Assembly (NCBI RefSeq): GCF_004379255.2
Contig: NC_056048.1
Coordinates: 8,652,001-8,716,000, forward strand
Direction of reading: 5' to 3'
DNA from: Salvia splendens
Lineage: Eukaryota; Streptophyta; Magnoliopsida; Lamiales; Lamiaceae
Length of the DNA: 64,000 nucleotides
Every line of letters starts with the position of its first letter. The first letter of the stretch is position 1. Of the stretch, positions 34,565-46,014 are shown in pieces. Below the pieces are notes generated by a model. The model had not been told where the DNA came from. It saw nothing but the letters and a program-made list of their open reading frames with translations, and did no database searches. A program made the translations under genes and the position numbers.

Positions 34565-36255
34565 ATGGGCTTGTGGGATTCTCTTCTCAACTGGTTAAGA
34601 AGGTAAATTTCTGTTTCTCGAACTTCTCCCCTTGTTTATTTGATGAATTTTAATTCGTTTCCTGACTTTATTGCTGTTTGGCTTTCTTTGTGAGTGACTA
34701 ATTTTCATTTCTGCTCTCTATTTCTCAATAAACGGATTAATTTATGTGTTTTATTGGTAATTGGTATGCTCTACTTCGTGACGTCAAAGTGTTTGATAAA
34801 ATACTTCAATGGTGGCTCATGAGTCATGATTTGGGCGAAATTTTAAGAAACTAGAAATTTCAACCTAAGGAAGTAATGCTTTTTTTTATGGAAATTTAAG
34901 GCATTCAGTTATAGATAGCTACCTAATACTTTAATCAGTCAGGTATGGGATATTATGCTTCAATCATATATCCTAAGTTGTATTTGTAGTTAGGATTATT
35001 TATGCTGAAGTGATCAATAAAATCAAATGCAATAGCGTATTTTTTGTGTTCATTTTGTTGTAAGTCCATAATGTGATGTAGTAACTCTGTTTCTTTATCA
35101 GTTTATTCTACAAACAGGAAATGGAACTCTCTCTTGTAGGCCTTCAAAATGCAGGGAAGACCTCACTTGTCAACGCCATCGCTGTGAGTGTAGACAACAT
35201 GCCTATAGATGGTCTCGTTGTTTTTCTAAAATCACTCGTTTTACTGATGTTTGTTTTCATTCAGACAGGAGGCTATACCGAGGATTCAATTCCAACTGTA
35301 GGTTATCTTACTCACTCGTTGATTTTTGTTCTGCCCATCACTATACTTGACATAAACTCTTTCCATTTTGGAGAGCAGGTGGGGTTTAATATGCGGAAAG
35401 TCACTAAAGGAAATGTCACTATAAAACTTTGGGACTTGGGCGGGCAGAGGAGATTTCGTTCCATGTGGGAGCGCTATTGCCGGGGTGTCACAGCCATAGT
35501 GTAACTCACCTTTTTTGTGTTCTAATTATTTGTTTTTTCCATCTCAGTAATATTATGTGCAATCATCTTGCTTGCAATACATGAATCCTTCAACCTATGC
35601 TTTTGTTCCTGAGATTACTATTTACTTCACGTTTTCAACCTCTTCGATCTGTTATTCGCGAGAGTTCAATCTTTCCCTCTAAGTAAGAGATTAGGTTTAC
35701 CATTTACATGTCTGGTTTTTCCACTCTGCACATTTTTACTATTTTGAAAGAAGGGCTCCTTTTTCATCTGCGTATTAATGAGATTCATGGAGCCTAATTA
35801 CGTTACTGTTGAATGATTGTCATTTATCTCCTTTCATTTATAAATTTTCCTGTTTAAGCCTTTATATGTTTGTCTCCGTATCTTGCAACAGATATGTAGT
35901 TGATGCAGCTGATCGAGACAGCATCCCCATTACACGAAGTGAATTACACGATCTGTTGAAGAAACCTACACTAGCCGGGATTCCTTTGCTCGTGCTTGGC
36001 AACAAGATCGATAAGTCAGAAGCTCTTACAGAGCAACCGCTGATTGAGCAGCTGTAAGTTAGCAGCAGCGCAGTGTAAATTCTCTATCTATCTCGACCTT
36101 CACTAATATTCGTCTCTCGTTTCTTCTTGTTCGGTAGGGGATTGAACACAATCGCGGATAGAGAAGTGTGCTGCTATATGATATCCTGCAAGGAGACTGT
36201 GAACATAGATATTGTGATGGAGTGGCTTATCAAGCACTCTAAAACAGTAAAATGA
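34565..36255 (+). CDS. ARL8: ADP-ribosylation factor-like 8 GTPase
   Basis: Six exons: 34565-34602, 35102-35183, 35265-35297, 35379-35500, 35892-36053, 36138-36255; 184 aa, the normal ARL8 length. N-terminal amphipathic helix [16 protein letters not shown]-loop GLQNAGKT (26-33), switch I IPTVGFN (49-55), switch II WDLGGQ (69-74), NKID (129-132) and a SCK motif near residue 160. ARL8 proteins act on late endosomal/tonoplast membranes in vesicle traffic, and in plants they are known host factors for tobamovirus replication. One difference from the usual [14 protein letters not shown] is Arg at position 75. Introns 2 and 3 are each 81 nt, phase 0 and stop-free, so retention would keep the frame. 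Intact. Confidence 0.95.
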
Positions 36256-37009
36256 TCCATCAGCTTTATTTGTACAAAAATTTCAGGATTTTATGTGTAG
36301 TCTTACGTTGTTTGGTGAATATTATAATTATGTTACCTCCCATCAATTTGTGTGTATAATTTCAGTTTTAGAATGAAAATATGTAGGGGTAAATGCAACG
36401 CTGACTATGTGCACTGTGTTGTTCCATTGCATTTAGAAAGTGAGTTTTTTAACATAATTTTATTTTTCTCTATTTTTGAGAAAATACTGTAATTTTCTTT
36501 AGTGAAACGGGTCTGGAATACATGATGCTCGAACAGAAGATCAAATCCAGGAAAATGTAAAAAATGAATGAGGAAATGGATTATTTTATTTTCCATTTGA
36601 AATCACTATTCCATTCTCCTTGCAAATAGTCATTCCTTCCATCTATCATGGACACTACTATTCTTTTTATTTTTTAGATTTTTGACAAAATTACATTACA
36701 TCGTTTAGTGGAATGTGCTTTCATAATTTAATAATGAAATATGAGTATAATGAATTAATAGAATATAAATTAGAATTACTTGATCGAGACTTCATATGGC
36801 ATAGCATAACTGCTTGGGATCAATTGTGCTACTTGTTAAGAAGAAAGATTGATTGATGAGGCTCTGAGTAGATTACTGACAATTGAACATAGTGACAATA
36901 AACACAAGACTATTCTTTGCCAAGAATTGATGACTTATTTAATTAACAAAAGTGACAATTGTATTTTCGAAGATTGATCTAAGGTTAGGGTATTATTAGC
37001 TGAAAGTTA
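36256..37009. other. ARL8 3' flank and intergenic DNA
   Basis: AT-rich; no gene recognised. Confidence 0.45.
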
Positions 37010-37256
37010 AACACTCTGACATCCCCAAGACGGTTTTTAGAACCTGCTATGACCACTACGAGTTCAAGGTTATGCTATTTGGGGAAACAAATGCTCATGT
37101 CGACTTCATGGACTTGATGGATCGAGTATTCCAATCATATCATCATCAATTCGTGATGGTTTTTATCAACGATATTCTGGTGTATTCTAAAATCAAAAGT
37201 GATCATGAACAACACTTGAGATCAATTTTGCAAATACTTAGAGATAAGCAATTGTA
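37010..37256 (+). pseudogene. Ty3/gypsy reverse transcriptase fragment
   Basis: Reads [19 protein letters not shown], then [20 protein letters not shown], then [18 protein letters not shown], the central RT palm of gypsy elements. The catalytic FIDD-type motif reads FIND, so a catalytic Asp is lost. The fragment ends exactly at a MITE inserted at 37257. Confidence 0.88.
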
Positions 37257-37466
37257 CTCCCTCGTCCCCAAAGAATATGCACTTTGGGTTTGGCACGGGT
37301 TTTAATGTAAAATTGGTAAAGTAAGAGAGATGTAGAGAGAAAAAGTAATTAAAGTTTTTTAGTGGAGAATGAGTCTCACCTCAAGTGAAAAGATTTTCCA
37401 AAATTAGAAAGTTTTATAGGGCGGATTAAAAAGGAAAAAGTGCATATTATTATAGGACGGATGGAG
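37257..37466. mobile_element. Stowaway-like MITE inserted in a gypsy RT fragment
   Basis: Starts CTCCCTCGTCCCCAAAGAAT and ends ATAGGACGGATGGAG, TA flanks. Same family as 61242-61469 (shared GTTTTAATGTAAAATTGGTA). Confidence 0.88.
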
Positions 37467-38089
37467 TAATATCTAATGTATGGTTCTTATTTAATCTATT
37501 TTTTTGTTGTTTTTCCTTTGCTGTAGATGACCTCTAATTTACAAGCAAGGAAAGAAAAGGTAAAATATTGTACTTGGACTTTCGAGATGAAAGTGTTAAC
37601 GTCTTTTGGTAGAGCATAATCTCATATTATTTGATACATTTGTGGAAATGCCATCTAACTTGAAATACAACCGGCTTAAAATGCTACTCCTATTTGACAA
37701 GTGAAGCAAACTATTGTTTTTAGAATACAAATATTAGATTTTCTTTAAGTTTGAACTTCATTTGAATTTGAATTTGAATTTGAATTTGTCAGATTTAGTC
37801 TAATAAACATTGTTTTTATCGAATGATAGCTTTAAATGTATGGCTAAGGCCTTACTTCATTAACAATTGTTTCTACTAATGCGTCTATAACTTGGAAAGC
37901 TGATTCCTATCAAAAGTTTAGCAACCAACAAAGATATATTCTCAAGTAAGCAATACGAACCTCAAATGCTCCATATTACAATCCCTAATTAAGACGCTCA
38001 ACAATCGTCATCATCAGCATTATTATTTCTGTCACAATTCTTTTCTCCCTTTTATTATTGTATAATAATTTTTAAAAATATAGTAACTA
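37467..38089. other. Intergenic DNA with a (TTTGAA)n microsatellite
   Basis: Five to six TTGAAT units at about 37757-37787; nothing else recognised. Confidence 0.5.
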
Positions 38090-38408
38090 CTCCAGAACTG
38101 GCCATTCTCTTTCTTACTTTATCATTTCTCCACTTTACAATTTATTACTCCCTCCGCCCCTTAATAGATAGCACACCTGGATAATGACACGAGATTTTAG
38201 GAAATGTAGTTTTGTGTGTTGAGTGAAGAGAGAAAGTGAATAGAGAAAATAATATATTTATATTAATGCGAGGGAAAACTTTTGTGACATCTTTTGTGGG
38301 ACAAACTAAAAACGAAAGTGTGACATCTATTATGGGACTGAAGGAGTTATCATTTTTATAAAATGAGTGAAGAAAAGTCGAAGGTAATCCTAATGTGGAC
38401 GGAGGGAG
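38090..38408. mobile_element. Nested MITEs: outer Stowaway-like element split by another
   Basis: Outer element matches the family at 10121-10312 (CTTACTTTATCATTTCTCCA before, ATTTTTATAAAATGAGTG after). An inner element (38148-38346) starts CTCCCTCCGCCCCTTAATAG and ends ATGGGACTGAAGGAG. The inner target duplication may be TA or TTA, so it could be Stowaway- or Tourist-type. Confidence 0.82.
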
Positions 38409-39001
38409 TAACAAATTATTAAGCTATATCAAATCAAATCGGTAAAATAAAACGGACTAAGTAAGACTATTAACCCTCGAAAAAAATTAAATGACTACAA
38501 ACCTTCGTGATTTGCGGAATATAACTAATTCGATGGAAAATATTTGTTTGACATTTTGGCCTTTTTAACGTTAAGAAAAAGGAACAATTGAAAAGGGCTT
38601 ACTACCATCAAACCTACAACGGCTAATTTTGAAAGAACAAATCATTTTAAATTGACAGACAACAAAATATGAGTTGGTTTGTCGTGTTCATGTGCAGTTG
38701 TTATCTCAAATCTTTACATTAAAAGAGTAAAAGGTCACCGCCAACTCAACAAGAATATTACATAGTTTCATACTCATTTTACAGTTCAGACAACCAAGAA
38801 GAATCATAACCATTTCTCCAAACACAATCTAGTATGTTTCTACTACTCAAAAAGACAAACTTTTACACGAAAATTTTTAAATAAAATGTGAGAAATGCAC
38901 AATCTTAGCTTCCTCAATCAAATGGTACACTTCAAGAATGAACAAATAAATAAACCACCATTTCCCAGCAACTAACATAACAAGAACTTCAAATTGATCG
39001 G
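38409..39001. other. Downstream flank of the receptor kinase gene
   Basis: AT-rich; includes the probable kinase 3' UTR (minus strand) next to 39001. Nothing else supported. Confidence 0.45.
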
Positions 39002-41227
39002 TCATGACTCCTCGAAGAAATCCCCGTCATTCACATCGTGCGAGCTCGGACGGCACAGCTCCTCGATCTTCGCGACAACCTCGTCCATCGAAGGGCGCTT
39101 GTCGGGGTACTGCGCGGTGCAGTCCACGGCCAGCTGCAAGAGCTGCACCATGTCCTCCTCGACATTCTGGTACCGGAGGAGCTCGAGGTCGAACACCTCG
39201 GCCGTCCACTCCTCCCGGACCACGGACTGGACCCACCGTGGGAGGTCAACGCCCTCCTCGTTCACCAATGTGTGAGTTGGAGCCTTTCCCGTCAGCAGCT
39301 CCAACAGCAACACACCGAAGCTGTAGACGTCAGCCTTTTGGGAGACTCGGTGGGGATCTGTCACCTCCGGTGCCCTGTAGCCGGAAAGGCGGTTGGGAGT
39401 GGCAGCAGGGCCCACGAGCTGAGCAAGACCAAAGTCGGAGACACGGGGTTCGTATGATTTAGTGAGGAGAATGTTTGATGACTTGATGTTGCCATGGGAG
39501 ATGGTTGGTCCTTGAGAGTGTAGGTACGAAACTCCCTTAGCAGCGCCTAGAGCAATGGCCGCCCTCGCCTCCCAGTTCAACGGAGTCCTGCTCGCTCCCT
39601 TGTTTCCTATAATGCAGGAGACACAAGCACATTTTCAGCTCTATGTAGAATAATTGCTCAAGAAGACTGATAATTTGAGGGCAAACTTAAGCTATGAACC
39701 AAGATTCTACACAGTAATTTGAGCTACAATACAAATATAATGTGACAAGTCTACAATTCAAGAGAAGACAAGATTTGAAAATTGCAGCAAATGAAAACCA
39801 ACAAGATTCACTTTTTTTCAATTGTAACTAATATCAGACAGAAATGTACTACTCAAAAAGCTCAATACATAATCTAGCATCGAACAAACACACAATTAAA
39901 CTCAAGAAAATGAAGCAATTATTAGTAGAAAATTACCATGTAATAAGGCAGATAAGCTTCCCATTGGCATGTATTCATAAACAAGAAGCTTCTCCTCTCC
40001 ATTGTAGTAATAAGCCCTCAATGGCACCAAATTGAGATGATCCATGCTCCCAATCTCCTCCATCTTCTTCCTGAACTCCTTCTCCGGCATGGTCACATCC
40101 CTCAGCCGCTTCACGGCCACCGCCAGCCCCGTCTCCAGCACCGCCTTGTACGCCGTCCCGAACGTCCCCTTTCCCAAAACCTCAGCCGAAGCCCTCAACA
40201 GATCGTCCAATTCAATATTCCACCCTGTTTTCCCAAAGAAAACCAGCCCTTTCTTCCCACCGCCGCCCAAATCACCTTCCACCACCTCTTTCTCCTTCGC
40301 CCCACCCCCAATCGCCGCTGCAAAAAAGCCTCCGCCGCCGGCTTCCGCCGATTTCTGCGGTGGAGGAGCCTCCACTCCCCTCTCATTCGCCACCGGCTCG
40401 TCCTTGGATCTCGATTGCTTCCTAGCTAGCACTCTACACAAGCAGAAAACGAGCAGTAAGATCACGAAAAACGCGATTACGCAGCCGATTACTATCCCAG
40501 CAATCGCGCCGCTGGAGAGCTTCTTCTTCGGTTTCGAATTGCCGCAGGAATTCAGAGGATCGCCGCAGAGTGAATTGCCGAGAAACGAGGCTTTAGGCTT
40601 TTTCGAAAGCCCCTTCGGAATCGAGCCAGTTAGGTTATTATTCGATACATTGAATTGAACTAAGCTCGGTATATTCAAGTCGGGGATCGGACCGGAGAAA
40701 TTGTTGCCCTGCAAATAGAGCGTGCCTAATCGGGTCAAATTGCTAAAACCTGACGACATCGGGCCGGAGAAATCGTTCTCTGCTAAATTGACTCTCACTA
40801 GCGAGGTGAGATAAAATAGGGCTTGCGGAACTTCTCCGGTGAAGAAATTGTGCTGCAAATAAAGATTGCGAAGAGAGGAGAGAGAAGTGAAGAGGTCCGG
40901 CGGCAGAGGACCAGAGAGGGCGTTGTAACGCAGGCTGAGCGTCTGCAAATTGGTCATGTTGGAGAAGGTTTTGGGCGGAAGCTCGCCGGAGAGCCCCATC
41001 CCGGGGAAATGGAGCTCGACAACGGAGGAATTGTCCGGGGAGCAGTTGACGCCGGACCAGGCGCAGGGGGTAGGGCTGGAGAGGTTCCATAGGAGGACGC
41101 GGCCGCCGACGGCGGATCGGAGCGCGATGAGGGCGGCGCGGTCGGAGGCGATGTCAGGCGCGGCGGAATGGAAAAGGAGCGCCGCCGCCGTCAATAGGAG
41201 GAGGTGGTGTATGCTGAATTGATCCAT
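39002..41227 (-). CDS. LRR-III receptor-like kinase, RLK902/RKL1-like
   Basis: Two exons: 41227-39937 and 39606-39002, intron 39936-39607; 631 aa. Signal peptide ~1-24. LRR N-terminal cap with C55/C62-type pair (CAWSGVNC), about five LRRs (residues 70-205), CGDPLNSC cap, TM helix ~240-264, basic/Gly-rich juxtamembrane, kinase ~345-620. Glycine loop GKGTFG (352-357) and the VAVK lysine K373 are present. The catalytic loop reads HGN (468-470) in place of HRD, while DFG is kept at 488-490. This is the subfamily pattern annotated as probable inactive kinases (At1g48480/At3g17840 group), several of which act in immune signalling and development. Intron position within the kinase after SALLHG is the family norm. 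GC-rich coding opens spurious antisense frames. Intact. Confidence 0.95.
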
Positions 41228-41950
41228 CTCGCAGCAAATGCAGGCAATTTCTCCGCTGTTTTTGAAATTTTGAAGGAATTTAGGAGGAAGTTTAGATTGA
41301 ATTGAATCACGTCATTTCTATCTTCTCTGAATCAAGTTGAGAGATACAGTAAATTTGTTTTGTAGAGAGAGAAAGGGGTTTGAATTAATTCAACGCATGT
41401 TGTTACACTGTTGTTGTGGCCCATACTACTACTAATTGGAATGTAACATTATGGCCCGTTTGATAGCTATGTCATGTTTCGACTAGGCATGATACAATTC
41501 ATGATACTTATCATAGTTTCAATTAGTTAAGAAATATATATTGGGTGTTTGGTAGATTAAGATAATTGTGAATTATCTTATTTAAGTGTTTGGTTCAACA
41601 AGTTACAAATAAGGATTAAAATTGTAATTGTCAAAAATATCCTCATTAATTTTATTTAATTACTTAATTATCTTTATGTTGCCCCAATAATTCCTATAAG
41701 TATGGGTTATGTTACCCTAATAACAGCCACAGCCGCTCTTTCTGTATTATCAACACACTACCTTCACTTCTGAGCAGTGCTTCCATATCACGAAGAATCC
41801 GGTGAGTTTACTCACTTCCGTCTGAACAAGTAGGCGTATTTCGTTTGTTCAAATGTCCATTGTTGATGCAGTAGCTGTCCATTGTCCATTGTTAATGTGC
41901 CAATGAACTTTACGTTTATGGAGATACCAAAAGATTAATACGCTAATTAA
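41228..41950. other. Promoter-side region of the receptor kinase and intergenic DNA
   Basis: The 150 bp next to 41227 is likely the kinase 5' UTR. At ~41453-41560 GGCCCGTTTGATAGC and GTTTGGTAGATTAAGATAAT words suggest an old MITE, not delimited. Confidence 0.4.
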
Positions 41951-42278
41951 GAGCACCCGCACCGCATCCTGCGGGTGTCTCTTATCTCGTCCCTCTGAGA
42001 CGAGACGGACGCGAGACGCGTTGCAGCGTCTTGTCTCGTCCTTGTTTCGCCTAGACGCCCGTCTCACCTAGATGGCTGCCGCGCCAGCTCGCCACGCACC
42101 CGTGCGACGTGGCGCTAGGCGTGACGCCCACTCGCCGGCCCGCGAGTGGGATTCGTCACGCTGACGCAATAAATCATTTTTTAAAAAATCGAATTTAGTA
42201 AAAAAAAATAATAAAAAAATTAAAAACGGTAATATGACCGTTCAACGGTTATTTTATTATTTTTTTTCTTTTTTTATT

Positions 42279-42288
42279 CTATAAATAC
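42279..42288 (+). promoter_or_regulatory. TATA box of the Harbinger transposase
   Basis: CTATAAATAC about 115 bp upstream of the ATG at 42399, followed by a C/A-rich leader. Confidence 0.6.
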
Positions 42289-42398
42289 TCATCTTTCACA
42301 CACAAACACACATCTATTCTTCTGAATTCATCTCTCTTTCCTCTCCAATTTTCATCTCAAATCATCTCTTTTATTCTTCTCCCAAATTTAATCCATTC

Positions 42399-43632
42399 AT
42401 GGATCCATTTGAGCAAATGCGTCGAATAATGGAAGAATCGCTTGAAGAAGATCGACGTAGGGAGGCGGAGGAAGCCGCGCCGCCCCAAAGACGATCTCGG
42501 ACTTACATCCATCGTAACCGGGAGGAAGCCGTCGCAAGGTTAGTACGCGACTACTTCTGTGATAACCCGGTATGGGGAGAGACCTACTTCCGTCGCCGTT
42601 TCCGCTGTGTATCGCAAATGCATTGGCAGCCCGGGAAGAGTTCTTCCAAGAAGGGTTCGACACCGTCTGCCGTCCCAGTCACATGACGCTGCAGAAATAT
42701 ATTGCAGCAATCCATCAGCTTGCTACTGGACAAACGGTGGATTTGTTCAACGAATACCTCCACATTGGAGAAAGCACTGGGAGAATGTGCTTGATGAAAT
42801 TCTGCAAAGGCGTCCGAGCAGCCTTCACCGACGAATTTCTCCAGAAGCCAAGCACGGTAGATTGTCAATTTCTGCTCCACCTTCACGAAGAAGTGCATGG
42901 ATTCCACGGGATGCTTGGCAGCGTCGATTGCATGCATTGGCAATGGAAGAATTGCCATGTGGCGTGGAGGGGGTCATACACGAGCGGCCACAAAGGCACC
43001 CACCCCACCGTTATACTCGAGGTCGTTGCCGACTACCGGTTATGGATTTGGCATGCGTACTTCGGGGTCCCCGGATCGAACAATGACGTCAACGTGCTTA
43101 ACCAATCTGACCTCTTCATCGAAGTTTTGAATGGTAAAGCGTCGGCCATCAACTTCATCGCTAACAACCGGCAGTATAAAATTGGGTACTATCTTGCCGA
43201 CGGCATCTACCCGAAGTGGCCAACCTTCGTGAGACGTTCAACATGCCGGTGAACGAAAAACATGCTCTTTTTGCACAGAAGCAAGAGGTTGCTCGCAAGG
43301 ATGTGGAGAGGGCGTTCGGGGTTCTCCAAGCGTGCTTCAACATTATCAAAGCCCCGACTCGTACGTGGTTTATGGAGAATATGGTCGACATCATGTATAC
43401 GTGCATAATCTTGCACAGCATGATTGTCGCCGACGAAGGACCTGAGGCGGGACATTGGTTCGACCCTTAAACCCCGGGAAGCTCTACCGCAAGTAGTTCA
43501 CCTCGCAGTGGAGTGCATCCGTCTTTGCAAGAGCGGTTGTCTGTTCGGGCAAGGTCACGTGATTCTAACGCCCAAGCCCAACTCCAGGAGGATCTAATGG
43601 AGCACATTTGGGCAAAATTTGGCAACCGGTAG
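42399..43632 (+). pseudogene. HARBI1/ALP1-like transposase pseudogene
   Basis: Starts MDPFEQMRRIMEESLEEDRR. Frame changes occur near 42600 (a small deletion after YFRRRFR), near 43235, and again after 43460. The DDE regions remain legible: GMLGSVDCMHWQWKNC (first Asp), PGSNNDVNVLNQSDLF (second Asp), and ARKDVERAFGVLQ (Glu). The C-terminus QEDLMEHIWAKFGNR ends at 43632. Three breaks make the protein non-functional. Confidence 0.9.
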
Positions 43633-43850
43633 ACGCACATGATCTTTCTTCTGCTTCTTTGAGCTTTGAGATTTTGAATTTAGAGAGAGTGAGCGAAGAA
43701 ATTAAATTATGTATTTTTTATTTTTTAGGATTTTTAATTTGACGCACATGATCTTTCTTCTGCTTCTTTGAGCTTTGAGATTTTGAATTTAGAGAGAGTG
43801 AGCGGAAGAAATTAAATTATGTATTTTTCAGTTTTTAGGATTTTTAATTA
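43632..43850. repeat. Tandem duplication of 109 bp in the Harbinger 3' UTR
   Basis: GACGCACATGATCTTTCTTC starts each unit (43632 and 43741); the copies are nearly identical. Confidence 0.88.
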
Positions 43851-43993
43851 TGTTTTTTTAATTTTTTTTAGAATTTTAAGTTGTAATTTTATTTTATTTA
43901 ATGAAGTATGTTTTTATTAATTGAATTTGTTGGAAATAAAAAATAAAAAATGAAATTGAATGAATAGTTAAGGGATGAGATGGTTAAGAGACG

Positions 43994-44134
43994 TTTTTTT
44001 TTCAAAATTAACTCCTATACTATAGATATGAGGAAATTACAACTGATGTATAACTTATGTCAAGAGGGCTCGAACTCGGCACCTCATGCAATAATGTCTA
44101 AGCTCCTTGCCGTTAGGACAAAGGCTCTGGACAT
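43994..44134 (-). mobile_element. tRNA-derived SINE with 14-bp TSD
   Basis: Minus strand begins ATGTCCAGAGCCTTTGTCC, contains an A-box-like TAACGGCAAGGAG and a B box GAGTTCGAGCC, and ends in an A-tract. Target duplication ATGGTTAAGAGACG lies at 43980-43993 and 44135-44148, exact. About 141 bp. Inserted into the Harbinger 3' region, antisense to the transposase. Confidence 0.88.
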
Positions 44135-44267
44135 ATGGTTAAGAGACGGTTAAGAGATGGAGGGTTGCATGTGTTGTCTCTTAGTTAAGAGATGGGATGA
44201 AAAGTACAATAGAACCCATGAATAGTTAAGAAATAAGACGAATAAGAGACAGCATTACGGATGACCT

Positions 44268-45443
44268 TCTATTATTGGAATTTCAACTTTCTATATGGAA
44301 TTGATAATATGTTTTTGCAATTGAAAGACAATGTAAATATAATGATTGTGATTTGAGTAATTAATGATTTGGAATTACATGTTAAATGGCAAAAATATTC
44401 ATCGGCAAATATAGTATACAAGTTTCTTGTTTTTTAAATTCTTTATTATTTCATATAAAATGCAATTACATAATTCATCTAAGTAAACGGAATTATATAA
44501 TTAAAAATTGTCAAAATTACTTAATCATAAGTGAGAAATCGCATTAAAAAGTGGAAGGAGTACATAGTTTTAATGAAAAATACAAAAAATAATTCGAGAA
44601 CACTATAATTTAACAATTGGAATTAACTAATGCAATAAATCCTACTGCAATTTCGCATAAGTTTTGAGAACACTCTGATTATTCGCATTTTTTTTCCTTT
44701 GATGATTTAGTATAGGTCTTATATTTACTTTATATTAATATAATTGAGGCAAGTCGTTTTTGGGGTTATTGGTTGGTTCTAAGTTCCAAGTTCTCGTGTT
44801 GTTTGGCTTGTTGAGGACCTCTTCTGCTGTTGTTATTGATGGCCTCGCCCTCTCCGCTAGTGTTGATTGGTCGTCGAAGGTGATCTTAGCCCTCGTTGGA
44901 CCTGTAGCACCCCGCAACCAAGTCTTCACATGCTTGAAAGTATGGATGTTAATCAAGCCATCTCTGGCTAATCAGGTTGAGATTTTATCGAATTAGAAAT
45001 TTTGAATCCTAAGCTTAAACTTTCGGATTTAGGGCAAGTCCAAATGACCTAATTACATTACAAGCTAAATATTAAAATTAAATGTATCCTTTATTCCTAA
45101 AATTCTTATATTAATAACAATGTTCATCGATACTAGATATAGAGAAAATTAGGATTGCAAAATATATAACTTAAAATAATTCATAATTCGAATAGCCCTA
45201 ACCTGATAGATTGACCCAAAATTAACCTAAACCCCATAGGGTTGGTTCGAAAGGAGACAATCATCATTATTTAATTTTCAATTTCCATCATATTTTTAAA
45301 AATTTTAAAAGTTGGTCCAATCATATGTTTCACATGGACATACAAATATTTTTTGGAAAGTTGTACTCAATATTAATATTTTATTTTATTATTACAATTA
45401 TCATAATAAAATTATATACGTAAAAAATTTTAAAATGGTAGAA
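44268..45443. other. Intergenic DNA, partly repeat remnants
   Basis: A GC-richer patch at 44750-44990 has open frames on both strands (minus: HTFKHVKTWLRGATGPTRAK); I do not recognise it and cannot call it a gene. From ~45170, AATAGCCCTAACCTGATAG and ACCCCATAGGGTTGG words recall the hAT element at 10606-11194. Confidence 0.4.
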
Positions 45444-45706
45444 CTCCCTCCGTCCTGGCTAAGATGACACATTTTTTGGCCGACACGGGATATTAGGAGT
45501 TATAGATTAAAGTGTTTAATTGGAAAGAGAAAATGTGAGTGTGCGTATTAAAATAGAGAGAGAAAGAAAGATGAATATTTTAATAGGAGTGAGAAAAAAT
45601 AGTAAGGTGTATTAATTGGAGAGAGAAAGTTTTCAAAAAAAATGTGTCATCTTAGTTGAGACAAACTAAAAAGGAAAATGTGTCATCTTAAGCGGGACGA
45701 AGGGAG
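45444..45706. mobile_element. Stowaway-like MITE inside a hAT remnant
   Basis: Starts CTCCCTCCGTCCTGGCTAAG and ends AAGCGGGACGAAGGGAG; TA on the right side, AA on the left (decayed). Confidence 0.83.
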
Positions 45707-45819
45707 TATAATTTTGTATCTCTATGCGATAAATATTAATTTTGAGATTAAATAATACTTATATGAATGTGTAATTATTTAATGCAGATTTAAAATTATC
45801 AATAGAATATAAATTATTA

Positions 45820-45975
45820 TAGAGCCACGTTGGCCTGATGGGTTAGCCCGAAATTCGAAAGTTTAGGATTATGGTTGAAAATTCGTAACATGGAAAAAGT
45901 TATAACCCGCCCATACCTGAATAACCGAGCGGATTAGCCCGAATCCGTACGGGTTGGGCCAATTAACATCCCTAC
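45820..45975. mobile_element. Right end of a diverged hAT element
   Basis: GGCCTGATGGGTTAGCCCGA, CGGATTAGCCCGAATCCG and ATTAACATCCCTA match the subterminal and TIR pattern of 10606-11194. Confidence 0.65.
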
Positions 45976-46014
45976 CAATATCATTCGTCCTTATCCTTTA
46001 AAAATACCAACATA

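Larger units (their letters stand above)
41951..44267 (+). mobile_element. PIF/Harbinger transposon, inactivated
   Basis: Left terminus GAGCACCCGCACCGC pairs with right terminus GCATTACGGATGACC read inversely. Within 200 bp of the left end, GAGACGAG / CGTCTCGTC words recur in both orientations. It encodes one transposase pseudogene and no second (Myb-like) gene. A 109-bp tandem duplication lies at 43632-43740/43741-43848, and a SINE is inserted at 43994-44134. TAA is present on the left, but the right flank (TTC) does not duplicate it. Confidence 0.78.

Noticed and set aside
39004..41222. Several plus-strand frames opposite the receptor kinase
   Set aside because: GC-driven shadows of the LRR and kinase exons; no domains, and overlapping one another.
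43994..44134. A genuine tRNA gene
   Set aside because: A- and B-box-like words but no cloverleaf; tail and TSD show a SINE.
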